NCBI GenBank assembly: GCA_024401335.1
Contig: JAKSLH010000015.1
Span: 1 to 64,000, forward strand
DNA: 64,000 nucleotides
Direction: 5' to 3'
Source of the DNA: Bacteroidales bacterium
Lineage (GTDB): Bacteria; Bacteroidota; Bacteroidia; Bacteroidales; Marinilabiliaceae
The stretch's first letter is position 1. The number at the start of each line of letters is the position of its first letter. The notes beneath the pieces are model-generated. The model was not told where the DNA came from, made no database searches, and was given only the letters and a program-made list of their open reading frames with translations. Below, piece after piece: positions 46,086 to 55,149 of the stretch. The translations under genes were made by a program, and so were the position numbers.

Positions 46086-47951
46086 TTATGAGAATGGGAA
46101 AATGAGTGGTAATATGAGTACCATGACAATGCCCATTATGATCTGCAGTGGAAGACCCACCTTGATATAATCCATGAAGGTGTAGTGACCCGCAGGCATT
46201 ACAAGAGCATTAGGTGGTGTTGAGAAAGGTGATGCGAAACACATCGACGCTCCGATAGAGACAGCAAACAGGAAAGGCTCAGGACCTACTCCTAGCTGTT
46301 GTGCACTCTGCAATGCGATAGGTGCAAGAAGCACCGCTGTAGCAGTGTTGGAAATGAACATCGTCATGAGCGATGTAGTGAAGTATATACCTCCCATGAG
46401 CGCCATCGGACCATATTGTCCGAGAGTGTTGACAAGCGCCTCAGATATCATCTGCGATGTACCAGTCTTTTCCAGTGCAATACTCATAGGCATCATGCCA
46501 CCTATGAGCATTATGCTTTCCCAGTTGATAGTCCTATATGCAGCCGATACGTTGCGGAAACAGCCAAGTAACACCATAAGCAATGCTGCGCCGATGACAG
46601 CAGTCACAGGTGCAATAGGGATGAAGTCGAACACCATAGCGGCCACCATGCATATCATTATGATACCAACGACAGGAGCCTTGTAGTCAAGTTGTACAGC
46701 AGCCTCAGTGTTCTGTGGCTGGCCAATGACAATCCAGTTGGTTGACTCCTTAGTCAGTCGTGTGATGTTGCTCCATGTACCCTGCACGAGCAATACGTCA
46801 CCATCGTGTATAGGCTCTGTTCCAAGTTCCTGCAGGATATATTCGCCTTTACGTCGTATGCCGAGCACGTTGATGTCGAACTTGTCGCGGAATCCAGCCT
46901 CTTTGATGTTTTTGTTGATGAATGATGACGTAGGCATAATAAGAAGCTCTGCTATGCCTATGTCATAAAAATCCATGGCTTTCCCCGAATTGATGGCTAT
47001 TTCTGTCTCATGTTCATCGAGTAACTCAAACGAGAGGTCGTCTGCCAACGCGTTGACTGCTGATATGCGTCCTGTAATATAAAGTATGTCACCTCCTTTG
47101 AGCTTCATGTCGGCCGAAGCAAGGTGTTGTGAGATGGTCTTGAGGAACCGATGCTGCTTAGCATCGCCTCGACGCACCTCCAATATGTTGATGCTATATT
47201 TGCGTCTTAGATCCAGCTCCGCGAAATTCTTGCCAATGAGTCTCGACTTCAGTGGCACACGGATACGGAACAGGTTATCTGCCAATCCATATTCGCTTAT
47301 CAGTTCGGCAGGCGACTTACCCTTACTTTTCTTCGCATCTGTCGATTCCACATTCTTAGAGAGGAACCATTTGCTCAAAGGCCATAGCACGAGTGTACCG
47401 ACGGTCACACAAACAAGGCCAGAAGGAAGGAATGAGAAGAAAGTGAGTGCCGGACGGCCAGCGTTCTCTAGAGTTGACGATATGATAAGGTTAGGAGGTG
47501 TTCCGAGCAGAGTCATCATGCCGCCCATGGAACTAGCGAACGCCAATGGCATGAGGAGTCGTGAAGGAGACATGCCCGCACCATGTGCAAGGCTTATGAT
47601 GATAGGCAGCATGACCGCTACTGTGCCCGTGTTGCTGACGAATGCACCGAAGAACGATGTCACTATCATTACAAGGAAAAACAGACGAGTCTCACTAGTG
47701 CCTGCAAGGCCCAGAATCCTTGAACTTATTGATTTTGCAAGTCCAGTCTGGAATATGGCGCCACCTACGACGAACAGGCCAATCATCATCACGACAACGG
47801 GATTTGAAAACCCAGACAAAGCCTCTTCAGGTGTCACAATCTGAAACAACATCAGCGCTAGCATAGCGCACAGGGAGACGACGTCAGAGCGTATCTTGCC
47901 GTTGACAAAGAATATTGTTGAAATTATAAGAATCGCAATGGTTGTGTACAT
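46086..47951 (-). CDS. SLC13/DASS-family permease with two RCK-C domains
   Basis: The product is 621 aa. Transmembrane blocks occupy residues 5-195 and 400-620, with two TrkA-C-like soluble domains between (about 215-300 and 310-395). Conserved TGTVAVMLP and TNTATAVLLAPIAL-like segments are the DASS signature sites. Members carry dicarboxylates, sulfate or other anions; the two RCK-C domains point to the sulfate/unknown-anion group. It has its own promoter-like sequence in front. Confidence 0.9.
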   Translation of the reverse strand: MYTTIAILIISTIFFVNGKIRSDVVSLCAMLALMLFQIVTPEEALSGFSNPVVVMMIGLFVVGGAIFQTGLAKSISSRILGLAGTSETRLFFLVMIVTSFFGAFVSNTGTVAVMLPIIISLAHGAGMSPSRLLMPLAFASSMGGMMTLLGTPPNLIISSTLENAGRPALTFFSFLPSGLVCVTVGTLVLWPLSKWFLSKNVESTDAKKSKGKSPAELISEYGLADNLFRIRVPLKSRLIGKNFAELDLRRKYSINILEVRRGDAKQHRFLKTISQHLASADMKLKGGDILYITGRISAVNALADDLSFELLDEHETEIAINSGKAMDFYDIGIAELLIMPTSSFINKNIKEAGFRDKFDINVLGIRRKGEYILQELGTEPIHDGDVLLVQGTWSNITRLTKESTNWIVIGQPQNTEAAVQLDYKAPVVGIIMICMVAAMVFDFIPIAPVTAVIGAALLMVLLGCFRNVSAAYRTINWESIMLIGGMMPMSIALEKTGTSQMISEALVNTLGQYGPMALMGGIYFTTSLMTMFISNTATAVLLAPIALQSAQQLGVGPEPFLFAVSIGASMCFASPFSTPPNALVMPAGHYTFMDYIKVGLPLQIIMGIVMVLILPLIFPFS

Positions 47952-47975
47952 AGAACTTAGTCTTTAGATTCAATA

Positions 47976-47992
47976 CAAAATTAGCTAATTTT
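47976..47992 (-). promoter_or_regulatory. permease promoter overlapping a perfect palindrome
   Basis: TAATTTTG on the minus strand (47983-47976) matches the -7 consensus, 25 nt before ATG 47951. aaaattagctaatttt at 47977-47992 is a perfect 16-nt palindrome over the same bases, a possible operator. It also spans the tatC stop. Confidence 0.5.
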
Positions 47993-48769
47993 CGACGATT
48001 TTGAAATCAGACGTACACAAATTATAGATCCTTCATAGAGTATATATATTGGCAGAGACACTATCATTAGCGTGAATATGTCTGTGGTCGGTGTGATGAT
48101 AGCTGCAACGACAAGAATCGCCAGCACAGCATGACGTCGGTATTGCGACATGAGACGAGCTGATATAAAGCCGAATTTGGCCAGTAATATGGAGATAAGG
48201 GGCAGTTCGAACAGTATTCCCATCATCAGGCATAGCAACATCATTGTGTCTATGTATGATGTGAGCTGTATCATGTTGGTTACCTCTGTCGATACCTGGT
48301 ACATCACCAGAAAACGGAATGAGAGAGGGAAGATCAGAATGTAGCTGAGCACAACACCGATATAGAACAATACCGATCCTGCTGTGATGGCTATGCCAAG
48401 CATCTTTCTCTCGTTGGCATATAGGGCTGGAGCTACATAGCTGAATATCTGTGACAGAATGTATGGTGAACCGATTATTATGGCGGCGTAGAATGCCACC
48501 TGCATGTGCACCATGAACTGTCCCGTCAGTTCAGTGTTGATGAGTTGTGACTGGAAGTCATCTACTTGCGCGTTGCCTATAGCGGCTAGCGAATCGATGA
48601 GTTTGTAGAGGATGAAATCGTTATGTGCAGGTGCTAGAACGAGGCCGAAAAGCCAGTCCTTGAAAAAGAACATTACGATACTCAAAATAAAAAGACAGGC
48701 TACGATGCGAACAATTACGCTTCGTAGCTCATCGAGATGTTCCCAAAATGTGAGCGACTTGTCGTCCAT
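47981..48769 (-). CDS. tatC: Sec-independent protein translocase TatC
   Basis: The product is 262 aa with six transmembrane helices. LTFWEHLDELRSVIVRI at the N-terminus and the FELPLISILLAKFG segment in the second half are diagnostic. TatC recognises twin-arginine signal peptides. tatA lies 12 nt upstream. Confidence 0.95.
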   Translation of the reverse strand: MDDKSLTFWEHLDELRSVIVRIVACLFILSIVMFFFKDWLFGLVLAPAHNDFILYKLIDSLAAIGNAQVDDFQSQLINTELTGQFMVHMQVAFYAAIIIGSPYILSQIFSYVAPALYANERKMLGIAITAGSVLFYIGVVLSYILIFPLSFRFLVMYQVSTEVTNMIQLTSYIDTMMLLCLMMGILFELPLISILLAKFGFISARLMSQYRRHAVLAILVVAAIITPTTDIFTLMIVSLPIYILYEGSIICVRLISKSSKIS

Positions 48770-48781
48770 ATTTCGGAGCTG

Positions 48782-48976
48782 TTATTTCTTGTTTTCTGTA
48801 TCTGTCGATTCGTCTTTCTGGTCGTCAATGCCATTCATTCCGTCCTTAAACGACTTTACGCCCTTGCCAAGACCCTTCATCAATTCAGGAATCTTCTTGC
48901 CGCCAAAGAATAGAAGAGCAACGATGGCGATGAGTATCAGCTCTTGTGTGCCAAGACCTAAGATGAGCAGTTTCAT
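48782..48976 (-). CDS. tatA: TatA/E-type translocase subunit
   Basis: The product is 64 aa: an N-terminal helix (GTQELILIAIVALLFFGGKKIPEL), the FGGKKIP hinge, an amphipathic helix and an acidic tail. It is the pore-forming partner of TatC. Confidence 0.95.
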   Translation of the reverse strand: MKLLILGLGTQELILIAIVALLFFGGKKIPELMKGLGKGVKSFKDGMNGIDDQKDESTDTENKK

Positions 48977-49000
48977 ATAATTCTTGTTTTATTGTTGTTA

Positions 49001-49008
49001 CAAAGATA
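49001..49008 (-). promoter_or_regulatory. -7 element of a tatAC promoter
   Basis: TATCTTTG on the minus strand matches the consensus exactly, 24 nt before ATG 48976, so tatAC need not depend on the U32 transcript. Confidence 0.65.
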
Positions 49009-49009
49009 G

Positions 49010-50845
49010 TTATTTCTTGATAAGATTCATCTCGCATAGTGCACAATTCATCACTATGTCATACTTGCCGTTTTCGCCTATGAGTGTCAGCGGTAGCTTG
49101 CTTCTGTTCTCCGGGTGTTTCTTGAGGCACATGCCCAGTCCGTCCATTATGCAATATTTCGTTGTCATCACTCGCGATCCCTTGTAGTCCGTCTGTCGTT
49201 CATAGCCCCATTCCGTCATCTCGCAACCGTGACGCTGGTAAAACTCCTTAGCCTTGTCGTTCACGATGTTACCTTCTCGCCCTATACTCTCTACTACATA
49301 TCGGTGGTCGGTAGGGGAGAACTTGAAATGGTCGGGATGGAAATGCTCGAGCCTTTGCTGTATGTGGTGTTCTATCATCTCTCTACGCAGAGAGTTGAGT
49401 TCCGATGCTGCAAAAAACATCTGGGCTACGTCGGCGCTTACCGTCACCTCTTGAGCCGTGAATGGAGTCTGTCCCAGCTTAGACAGTTGTCTGATGATGT
49501 TCTGCATCGACATCTCAGCGTTCTTAGCTATGTCGGCGCTTATCTCCTTCTTGTAAACCGATATCACGTCGCTGTCCGTGCATGTCACGCACACCTTGCC
49601 GTCTTTGTCAAAGCAAACGTCGATACGTATAGGGATGAGGCGTTGTGTCTTGTCTTCCGTCAGCTTATCTTCGAATGCCACGTCCAAGTTACGCCTTATT
49701 ACAGTTCCCTTAGTTATGTCCTTAGGCATTCTGAGCGGGAAGACCCATTGTTCCTCGGCTCTGTTCACCCTCAGACCGTCATATTCGCCTCTCTGTGTGC
49801 GATAACAAAGTCCGTCGCCGTTGTTAAGCTCTATCTTAGTCTGTATCCTGAAAGAGTCTTTCCTTATGTCAGCTATGCGTCCTATCTCCTCGCCAATCGA
49901 CTTCGGAGTGTCAGGCTGGTTCATGTCGTGCTGACGCGAATTCATGAAGTAAGTCGTGAAGCCCCTGTTGAAGCTCTTGCTTACGTTAGGCTCGTATGCT
50001 GCAATACTTTCGCCTTTCGATGCTCTCTGCCACTCCGGATGACGTTTTAGTATCTCGTCAATCACCCTGCGATAGTGTAGAGTCACGTTGGCCACGTAGC
50101 CAGCATCTTTCAGTCGTCCCTCTATCTTGAGAGTCGAGGCACCGGCACGTATCATCCTCTCTATATTCTCGGTCTGGTTCTGATCTTTGAGTGATAATAT
50201 ATGCTTCTGTCTGACAATCGTATTGCCGTCCTTATCAACAATGTCATATTTCAGTCGGCAAGGCTGTGCGCACTCTCCACGGTTAGCCGAACGTCCGTTG
50301 ACTGACTGGCTCATATAGCATTGACCGCTATAGCTCACGCACAGTGCACCATGTATGAAACATTCGAGTCTCACCTGTGTCTTCCTAGCAATCTGCTCAA
50401 TCTGCTCCAGCGACAATTCACGCGCCAGAACCACCTGTTGGAAACCACATTTCTCGAGGAACTGCACCTTCTCTACCGTCCTGTTGTCCATCTGTGTCGA
50501 GGCATGCAGCTCTATGGGAGGCAGCTCCATCTCCACAAGTCCCATGTCCTGCACGATGAGTGCATCCACCTTAGCGTCGTACATCTTCCACGCGATATTG
50601 ACGGCCTCCTTCAGTTCGCTGTCAGTGAGTATAGTGTTCAGGGCAACGAATACACGCACTCCGTATGTATGTGCCAGTTCCACAGTGCGTCTTATGTCAT
50701 CTACAGTGTTAGCAGCGACACGTCGGGCAGAAAACTGAGGGGCACCGATATATATAGCGTCGGCACCGCTCAATATGGCAGCTCTGGCACATTCGTAGTT
50801 CTTGGCAGGAGAGAGCAGTTCAATGGTGTTTCGAGGTGAAAGCAT
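49010..50845 (-). CDS. U32-family protein (RlhA/TrhP type)
   Basis: The product is 611 aa. The U32 domain fills the first 300 residues, with ELLSPAKNYECARAAILSGADAIYIG, the family signature ECFIHGALCVSYSGQCYMS near residues 158-176, and NRGECAQPCR near residues 184-193. A C-terminal extension of about 250 residues is as in YdcP-type proteins. E. coli relatives hydroxylate 23S rRNA C2501 (RlhA) or tRNA U34 (TrhP) rather than cleave proteins, so RNA modification is the likely role. Cys ligands for an Fe-S cluster appear present. No promoter is visible in the 16 nt between the RNA terminator and the ATG, so transcription probably comes through the structured RNA upstream. Confidence 0.88.
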   Translation of the reverse strand: MLSPRNTIELLSPAKNYECARAAILSGADAIYIGAPQFSARRVAANTVDDIRRTVELAHTYGVRVFVALNTILTDSELKEAVNIAWKMYDAKVDALIVQDMGLVEMELPPIELHASTQMDNRTVEKVQFLEKCGFQQVVLARELSLEQIEQIARKTQVRLECFIHGALCVSYSGQCYMSQSVNGRSANRGECAQPCRLKYDIVDKDGNTIVRQKHILSLKDQNQTENIERMIRAGASTLKIEGRLKDAGYVANVTLHYRRVIDEILKRHPEWQRASKGESIAAYEPNVSKSFNRGFTTYFMNSRQHDMNQPDTPKSIGEEIGRIADIRKDSFRIQTKIELNNGDGLCYRTQRGEYDGLRVNRAEEQWVFPLRMPKDITKGTVIRRNLDVAFEDKLTEDKTQRLIPIRIDVCFDKDGKVCVTCTDSDVISVYKKEISADIAKNAEMSMQNIIRQLSKLGQTPFTAQEVTVSADVAQMFFAASELNSLRREMIEHHIQQRLEHFHPDHFKFSPTDHRYVVESIGREGNIVNDKAKEFYQRHGCEMTEWGYERQTDYKGSRVMTTKYCIMDGLGMCLKKHPENRSKLPLTLIGENGKYDIVMNCALCEMNLIKK

Positions 50846-50861
50846 ATCTGTCGTTTATATA

Positions 50862-50915
50862 AAAATGAAAGTTGGAAGCCGCAAAGATCATGTCTGACTC
50901 TCACTTCCAACTTTC
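50862..50915 (-). terminator. intrinsic terminator of the structured RNA, just before the U32 gene
   Basis: Perfect 12-bp arms (50867-50878 and 50904-50915, 25-nt loop) are followed on the minus strand by an A then a run of five T. It ends 17 nt before the U32 ATG. Confidence 0.85.
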
Positions 50916-51161
50916 TTTATAAGGGGCCGCACGGCTGGATTATTTAAACTCCTAATGAAAGGATTTGGGTGCTCCACTACGCTGTAATCTTCATGTGCCC
51001 GAAGGCAATCCTGTTCCGATCCGTCACGGCGCGTTAGCGCTAGGATATAAGTTGGAACATTGTAGAAGCCCGCCATTGTAGCTTTAGCGTCGCCCGGTTT
51101 ATTGAATTATTTGTTAAGTTAAACAATCAAAGAATCCAATGCGGCTTTTCTTCTTCTAATA
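50862..51161 (-). ncRNA. structured RNA of about 300 nt: candidate leader/attenuator or free RNA
   Basis: It is bounded by a consensus promoter and an intrinsic terminator. On the minus strand these helices can form: closing GGGC/GCCC plus CGC/GUG (51087-51095 with 50924-50932); GCUUC+UAC with GUA+GGAGC (51062-51069 with 50971-50980); UGUUCC/GGAACA (51054-51059 with 51012-51017); AUCC/GGAU inside it; a GCGC-UAAC-GCGC hairpin (51029-51040); and a UGCC-UUCG-GGCA tetraloop hairpin (50996-51007). The segment 51049-51057 repeats the terminator 3' arm and could pair with its 5' arm. tmRNA and RNase P signature sequences are absent. 6S RNA and the Bacteroidales-1 family are alternatives that I cannot exclude. 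Confidence 0.7.
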
Positions 51162-51167
51162 CATTAG

Positions 51168-51198
51168 CAAATATAGATGTATTTATTGAAATGGCAAA
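51168..51198 (-). promoter_or_regulatory. promoter of the structured RNA
   Basis: On the minus strand TTTG (51198-51195) and TATATTTG (51175-51168) are 19 nt apart, a full consensus match. The start is expected near 51161. Confidence 0.75.
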
Positions 51199-51228
51199 AA
51201 TTTTGGTCGGCTATATAAGCCTATAGAC

Positions 51229-52320
51229 CTATTCATCAAGTTCAGCTTCAGCCAGTATGTCTCTCAACGAAGCAGCTGTTATCGCTTTGGCTATAACAGT
51301 CCTGTCGGGAGCGATGATGAGAAATGCCGGTATCCAATGTATGCCGATCTCCTGTGTCACAGCAATGTCATGCCACTTCGGTTCCAGTGTGCTTATCTGC
51401 GGCCAAGTCAATTCCTGTTCTTTGACATATTTGCGCCACTGCTCACCATCTCTGTCAAACGAATAGCTGAGAAACGCAATGTCATAGCCCAGTATGTTCT
51501 TGTCTTTGAACTCATTGTAGATATTCTTGAATTCAGGCATCTCACGACGGCAGTCGCCGCACCATGTCGCCCAGAAATCTACTACGACAAATTTGCCGCT
51601 ATAGTCGGATAGTCTTATCTCCTTGCCGTTGATGTCAGGAGCCTTGAAGTCGGATATTATCGTTCCCAGTTCAATGTCAGGCAAGTATTCAGGATGTCTT
51701 AAAGCCAGAGTGTCAACATATAGCTCTTTCTCCATCTTATCTATATATAGCTCGCCGATGAGGTGGTCGGTCTCATGCTGGAATATCACGGCAGTATATC
51801 CAGTCACAGTGTCAAGTACTGTGCTGAGACTCTTCTCGTCGGTATATGATACGACAACAGTGTCAGCTCTTGATACCAGACCTCTTCTCTCTGGTATTGA
51901 CAAGCATCCTTCGCGACCGACGTGTTGTGATGCCGAGCGGTAAGTTATTGTAGCGTTAGGGTAGAGTTCAAAAGGCTCACCCTCCTTGTCAAAACGCTTT
52001 ACAGCAACGAGTTTGCAGCTTATCCCCACCTGAGGAGCAGCTATGCCAACGCCCTTGTTGTTCGGGTCGTTGACAGTCATGAGCATGCCGTCCTTGAGGC
52101 TTTGGTAAGTATCTGATGTGATATCATCTGCGCTCAACGTGCGAGCCGTCTGTCTCAGCAATAGGGAGTCTTCTGTATTGTTGATGACAGTCAAGCGCAT
52201 AATGTTGCCCTTCTGTGAATTGATGATAGTCTTCTCAGCCTCGCTAAATCCGTTGTCTCTGCAACTTGTTGCGACAGCCGCCAATGTCAGTAGTATGCTC
52301 AGTATTGTAATATGCTTCAT
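51229..52320 (-). CDS. exported peptide deformylase-thioredoxin fusion lipoprotein
   Basis: The product is 363 aa. Signal peptide with lipobox-like VATSC, Cys20. Residues 40-205 are a peptide deformylase domain with all three motifs: GVGIAAPQ at 90-97, EGCLS at 137-141 (metal ligand Cys139), and QHETDH at 181-186 (ligands His182 and His186, catalytic Glu183). Residues 222-360 are a TlpA/ResA-like thioredoxin domain with CGDC (Cys254, Cys257) in FWATWCGDCRREMPEF. Deformylases normally act on nascent chains in the cytoplasm; here the enzyme is predicted outside the inner membrane and joined to a disulfide-exchange domain. Substrate and role are unknown. The gene has its own promoter and lies upstream of the RNA element. 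Confidence 0.88.
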   Translation of the reverse strand: MKHITILSILLTLAAVATSCRDNGFSEAEKTIINSQKGNIMRLTVINNTEDSLLLRQTARTLSADDITSDTYQSLKDGMLMTVNDPNNKGVGIAAPQVGISCKLVAVKRFDKEGEPFELYPNATITYRSASQHVGREGCLSIPERRGLVSRADTVVVSYTDEKSLSTVLDTVTGYTAVIFQHETDHLIGELYIDKMEKELYVDTLALRHPEYLPDIELGTIISDFKAPDINGKEIRLSDYSGKFVVVDFWATWCGDCRREMPEFKNIYNEFKDKNILGYDIAFLSYSFDRDGEQWRKYVKEQELTWPQISTLEPKWHDIAVTQEIGIHWIPAFLIIAPDRTVIAKAITAASLRDILAEAELDE

Positions 52321-52340
52321 GTTGTTGATGATTTTGAAGG

Positions 52341-52348
52341 CAAAGATA
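52341..52348 (-). promoter_or_regulatory. -7 element of the deformylase-thioredoxin gene
   Basis: TATCTTTG on the minus strand matches the consensus exactly, 20 nt before ATG 52320. Confidence 0.65.
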
Positions 52349-52396
52349 TGAATTAATTGGTCGTTTGATGTGGGTCATAAATAAATAAAAAGATTG

Positions 52397-52404
52397 TACA
52401 TTTG
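52397..52404 (+). promoter_or_regulatory. -7 element of the GH2 gene
   Basis: TACATTTG matches TAnnTTTG, 27 nt before ATG 52432, divergent from the deformylase-thioredoxin promoter. Confidence 0.6.
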
Positions 52405-52431
52405 TATGTCTTTTAGGAAATATCGACTAGT

Positions 52432-55089
52432 ATGAGCAAATTATTATTTCTAGCATTAGTTCTGTGCTCTATATCTATATCTTATGCACAGAACCGACAA
52501 TCATTTGATGAAGGATGGAAGTTCTTCCGTGGTGCGGCAATAAATGCCGAATCAGTGGAATTTGACGATGCCAAGTGGCGCGATGTGATTGTCCCTCACG
52601 ATTTCAGTGTGGAGCCTTTGGCTTATACTTCTGATTATCGTATGGAGACCGCCGAATGGAAGGAGTGGCAGATAGGACCGTTTTCACGTCTCTGCATCGG
52701 TGACTCTGATTCAGGTCAGATGACAGGTGGTGAGGGTTGGTATCGTAAAACTTTCGAGTTGCCGATTATTGATGGCGAGTCGGTCAAGGATTACTTGAAG
52801 TCGCATACTTTGCGTCTGCGTTTCGACGGCGTATATAATCAGGCTGAAGTATGGGTAAATGGCAAGAAGGCAGCAATTAACGTATTTGGATATATGCCGT
52901 TCGTTGTCAATCTTAACGATGTTCTTGAAGGACAAGTCGACAATAGCAGGCAAATCACTATAGCTGTGAAGTCTGTTAATGAAGGAATCAACTGCCGATG
53001 GTATTCTGGTAGTGGCATGTATCGTCATGTTTGGCTCGAGACATCTGAAAAACTCTATCTTGATGAGTGGGATACATATATAGATGCGTCGCATGTTAGT
53101 GGTAAGGGAAACAAGCAGACTGCCAATATTAAATTCATAACCAAGGTTTTCAGTAAGGATGGTATGCCATCTGATGGATTGCTCAAACTTCGTGTCATTG
53201 ACGCACAGGGATATGACGTTGTGGCGGTCGAGAAGCCTCTTGTGTCGCTCAAAAGTGGTGAGAAGGTTGAGATGGATGTGACGCTAAGCAAGCCAAAGTT
53301 GTGGTCGGTCGACTCTCCATATAGATATACTGCGCGTGTGAGCGTTGAGCAGTCTGGAAAAGTGAGTGATGTCCTCTCTATTCCTTTCGGCATTCGTACG
53401 ATAGAATTTTCTGTCAGCGAGGGCTTCAAGCTCAATGGCGTTGCGACGAAGTTGCGTGGTGGTTGCGTCCATCACGACAATGGACTTCTTGGCGGTGCTG
53501 CCATTGATCGTGCTGAGGTTCGTAAGGTTGAGCTTATGAAGGCTCAAGGATATAATGCCATACGTTGCAGCCACAATTTGCCCACGGTTGCCTTTCTCAA
53601 TGCGTGCGACAGTATTGGTATGCTTGTAATTGATGAGTGTTTCGATCAGTGGGAGGAGTCGAAGCGCAAAGATGATTATAGCAACTACTTTTCGAAGGAG
53701 AAAATGATGATGGTTGATCATGTGTTTAAAGGAATTGGCAAGACAAACTTTGAGCATGATGCCGCTTTGATGGTGCGTCGTGACCGCAATCATCCTTCTG
53801 TCATTATGTGGAGTATAGGCAACGAGATAGCTCAAAGATCCGACATTCCACGTGGCAAAGAAATAGCCCTGGCAATTACTAAGGCTATAAAAGGCGAGGA
53901 CGTCACAAGGCCAACGACTATGGCAGTCAATGACTACTGGGATCGAACAGCACTGCAAATGAACTGGGATCAGGATTCTCCTCGTGCTTTTGAGAATGTC
54001 GAGATTGGTGGATACAACTACGAAACACGTCGTTATGAGCCAGACCATGAGAAGTATCCTGAACGTATAATGTATGGTTCAGAGACATATCCTAATGCTG
54101 TAGCAAGCAACTGGAACATCATCAATAAGAATCCTTATATTCTGGGAGATTTTGTGTGGACGGCTATCGATTATATCGGTGAGTGTGGATTGGGACATGC
54201 TCTTGAACGTAGTGATCATGGACGTTGGATTCAGCTATTGGCCTGGCCTTGGTTCAATGCTTGGTGTGGTGATATTGACCTGGTGGGTATCAAGAAGCCT
54301 CAGTCTTATTATCGCGATGTTGTATGGGGCGTGCGTCCGATATCCATGGCTGTTCGTCCTTCGGTGCCCGATGGTGAGTATGAAGATGCTCTCGGATGGT
54401 GTTGGACTGCCGAGGAGAACCATTGGAACTGGCATGACAAGGCATATTATGATGGCAATAATGCCTGCGGATATCTTCCTGTTGATATTCGTCCAGAGAA
54501 GTATCAGAATGCTATACTTGCCACAGGTGTGGTTCACGATGTTAATGCGTACCGCAGCGACTCGTTGCGTGTTAATGTATATACTCGTGAGGCTCGTGTG
54601 AGGTTGTCAATAAATGGCAAAGTGATTGGTGAACAAGATGTTGATCAGGAGACTTTGACAGCGACATTTTGGGTTGCTTATGAACCTGGTGAATTGAGGG
54701 CTGAAGTGGTGAAAGGTAAAAAAGCCGAGGTTACTTTCAATACTTCTAAGGCTCCGGCTGCCATTAAGTTTGAGACTGTCAGTCAGAAAATATCTTCATC
54801 GGCCAACGCCCTCGCTTATGTATATATAAAGGTTGTTGATAGGGATGGTAATCTTTGCCCGACGGCCGAGATACCTCTTGAGATCAGGACTTCTGGAGTC
54901 AAGCATGTTGCTGTGGCTGGTACAGGCCATCCTTACGATATGCAGTCGTTTCGTTCACTCACACCAACATCATTCCGTGGTCAGGCTCTGACCATTATAC
55001 AGCCGCAGGGTGAAAAGGGTAGTGTGACCATTTCGGTCTCTTCACCCAAATTAAAGAGTTGCAGCGAGTTTGTGGTTGAGTTGGAATGA
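52432..55089 (+). CDS. secreted glycoside hydrolase family 2 (beta-galactosidase-like)
   Basis: The product is 885 aa. Signal peptide about 1-20 (ISISYAQ). The sugar-binding domain opens with FDEGWKFFRG. The TIM barrel carries the acid/base Glu465 in WSIGNE and the nucleophile Glu551 in YGSE. The C-terminus (about 640-885) has the DUF4982/Ig-like domains usual in Bacteroidota GH2 enzymes. Activity is probably on beta-galactosides or glucuronides, which the sequence alone cannot separate. It is not part of a SusCD locus here. Confidence 0.92.
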   Translation: MSKLLFLALVLCSISISYAQNRQSFDEGWKFFRGAAINAESVEFDDAKWRDVIVPHDFSVEPLAYTSDYRMETAEWKEWQIGPFSRLCIGDSDSGQMTGGEGWYRKTFELPIIDGESVKDYLKSHTLRLRFDGVYNQAEVWVNGKKAAINVFGYMPFVVNLNDVLEGQVDNSRQITIAVKSVNEGINCRWYSGSGMYRHVWLETSEKLYLDEWDTYIDASHVSGKGNKQTANIKFITKVFSKDGMPSDGLLKLRVIDAQGYDVVAVEKPLVSLKSGEKVEMDVTLSKPKLWSVDSPYRYTARVSVEQSGKVSDVLSIPFGIRTIEFSVSEGFKLNGVATKLRGGCVHHDNGLLGGAAIDRAEVRKVELMKAQGYNAIRCSHNLPTVAFLNACDSIGMLVIDECFDQWEESKRKDDYSNYFSKEKMMMVDHVFKGIGKTNFEHDAALMVRRDRNHPSVIMWSIGNEIAQRSDIPRGKEIALAITKAIKGEDVTRPTTMAVNDYWDRTALQMNWDQDSPRAFENVEIGGYNYETRRYEPDHEKYPERIMYGSETYPNAVASNWNIINKNPYILGDFVWTAIDYIGECGLGHALERSDHGRWIQLLAWPWFNAWCGDIDLVGIKKPQSYYRDVVWGVRPISMAVRPSVPDGEYEDALGWCWTAEENHWNWHDKAYYDGNNACGYLPVDIRPEKYQNAILATGVVHDVNAYRSDSLRVNVYTREARVRLSINGKVIGEQDVDQETLTATFWVAYEPGELRAEVVKGKKAEVTFNTSKAPAAIKFETVSQKISSSANALAYVYIKVVDRDGNLCPTAEIPLEIRTSGVKHVAVAGTGHPYDMQSFRSLTPTSFRGQALTIIQPQGEKGSVTISVSSPKLKSCSEFVVELE

Positions 55090-55149
55090 GGATGTATAAA
55101 TCAGGTTTATAATTTGGCATTTGTGTACTAGCCTTGCAAGACAAAAATA

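Noticed and set aside
50888-51076. 62-codon open frame on the minus strand
   Set aside because: It lies inside the structured RNA, resembles no protein, and its codons cover both sides of several stems.
50862-51161. tmRNA or RNase P RNA
   Set aside because: There is no tRNA-like acceptor/T-arm end and no GAGGAAAGUCC-type P4 sequence; the length and layout differ.
52432-55089. Polysaccharide utilisation locus
   Set aside because: The GH2 gene stands alone with no SusC or SusD homolog in the window.
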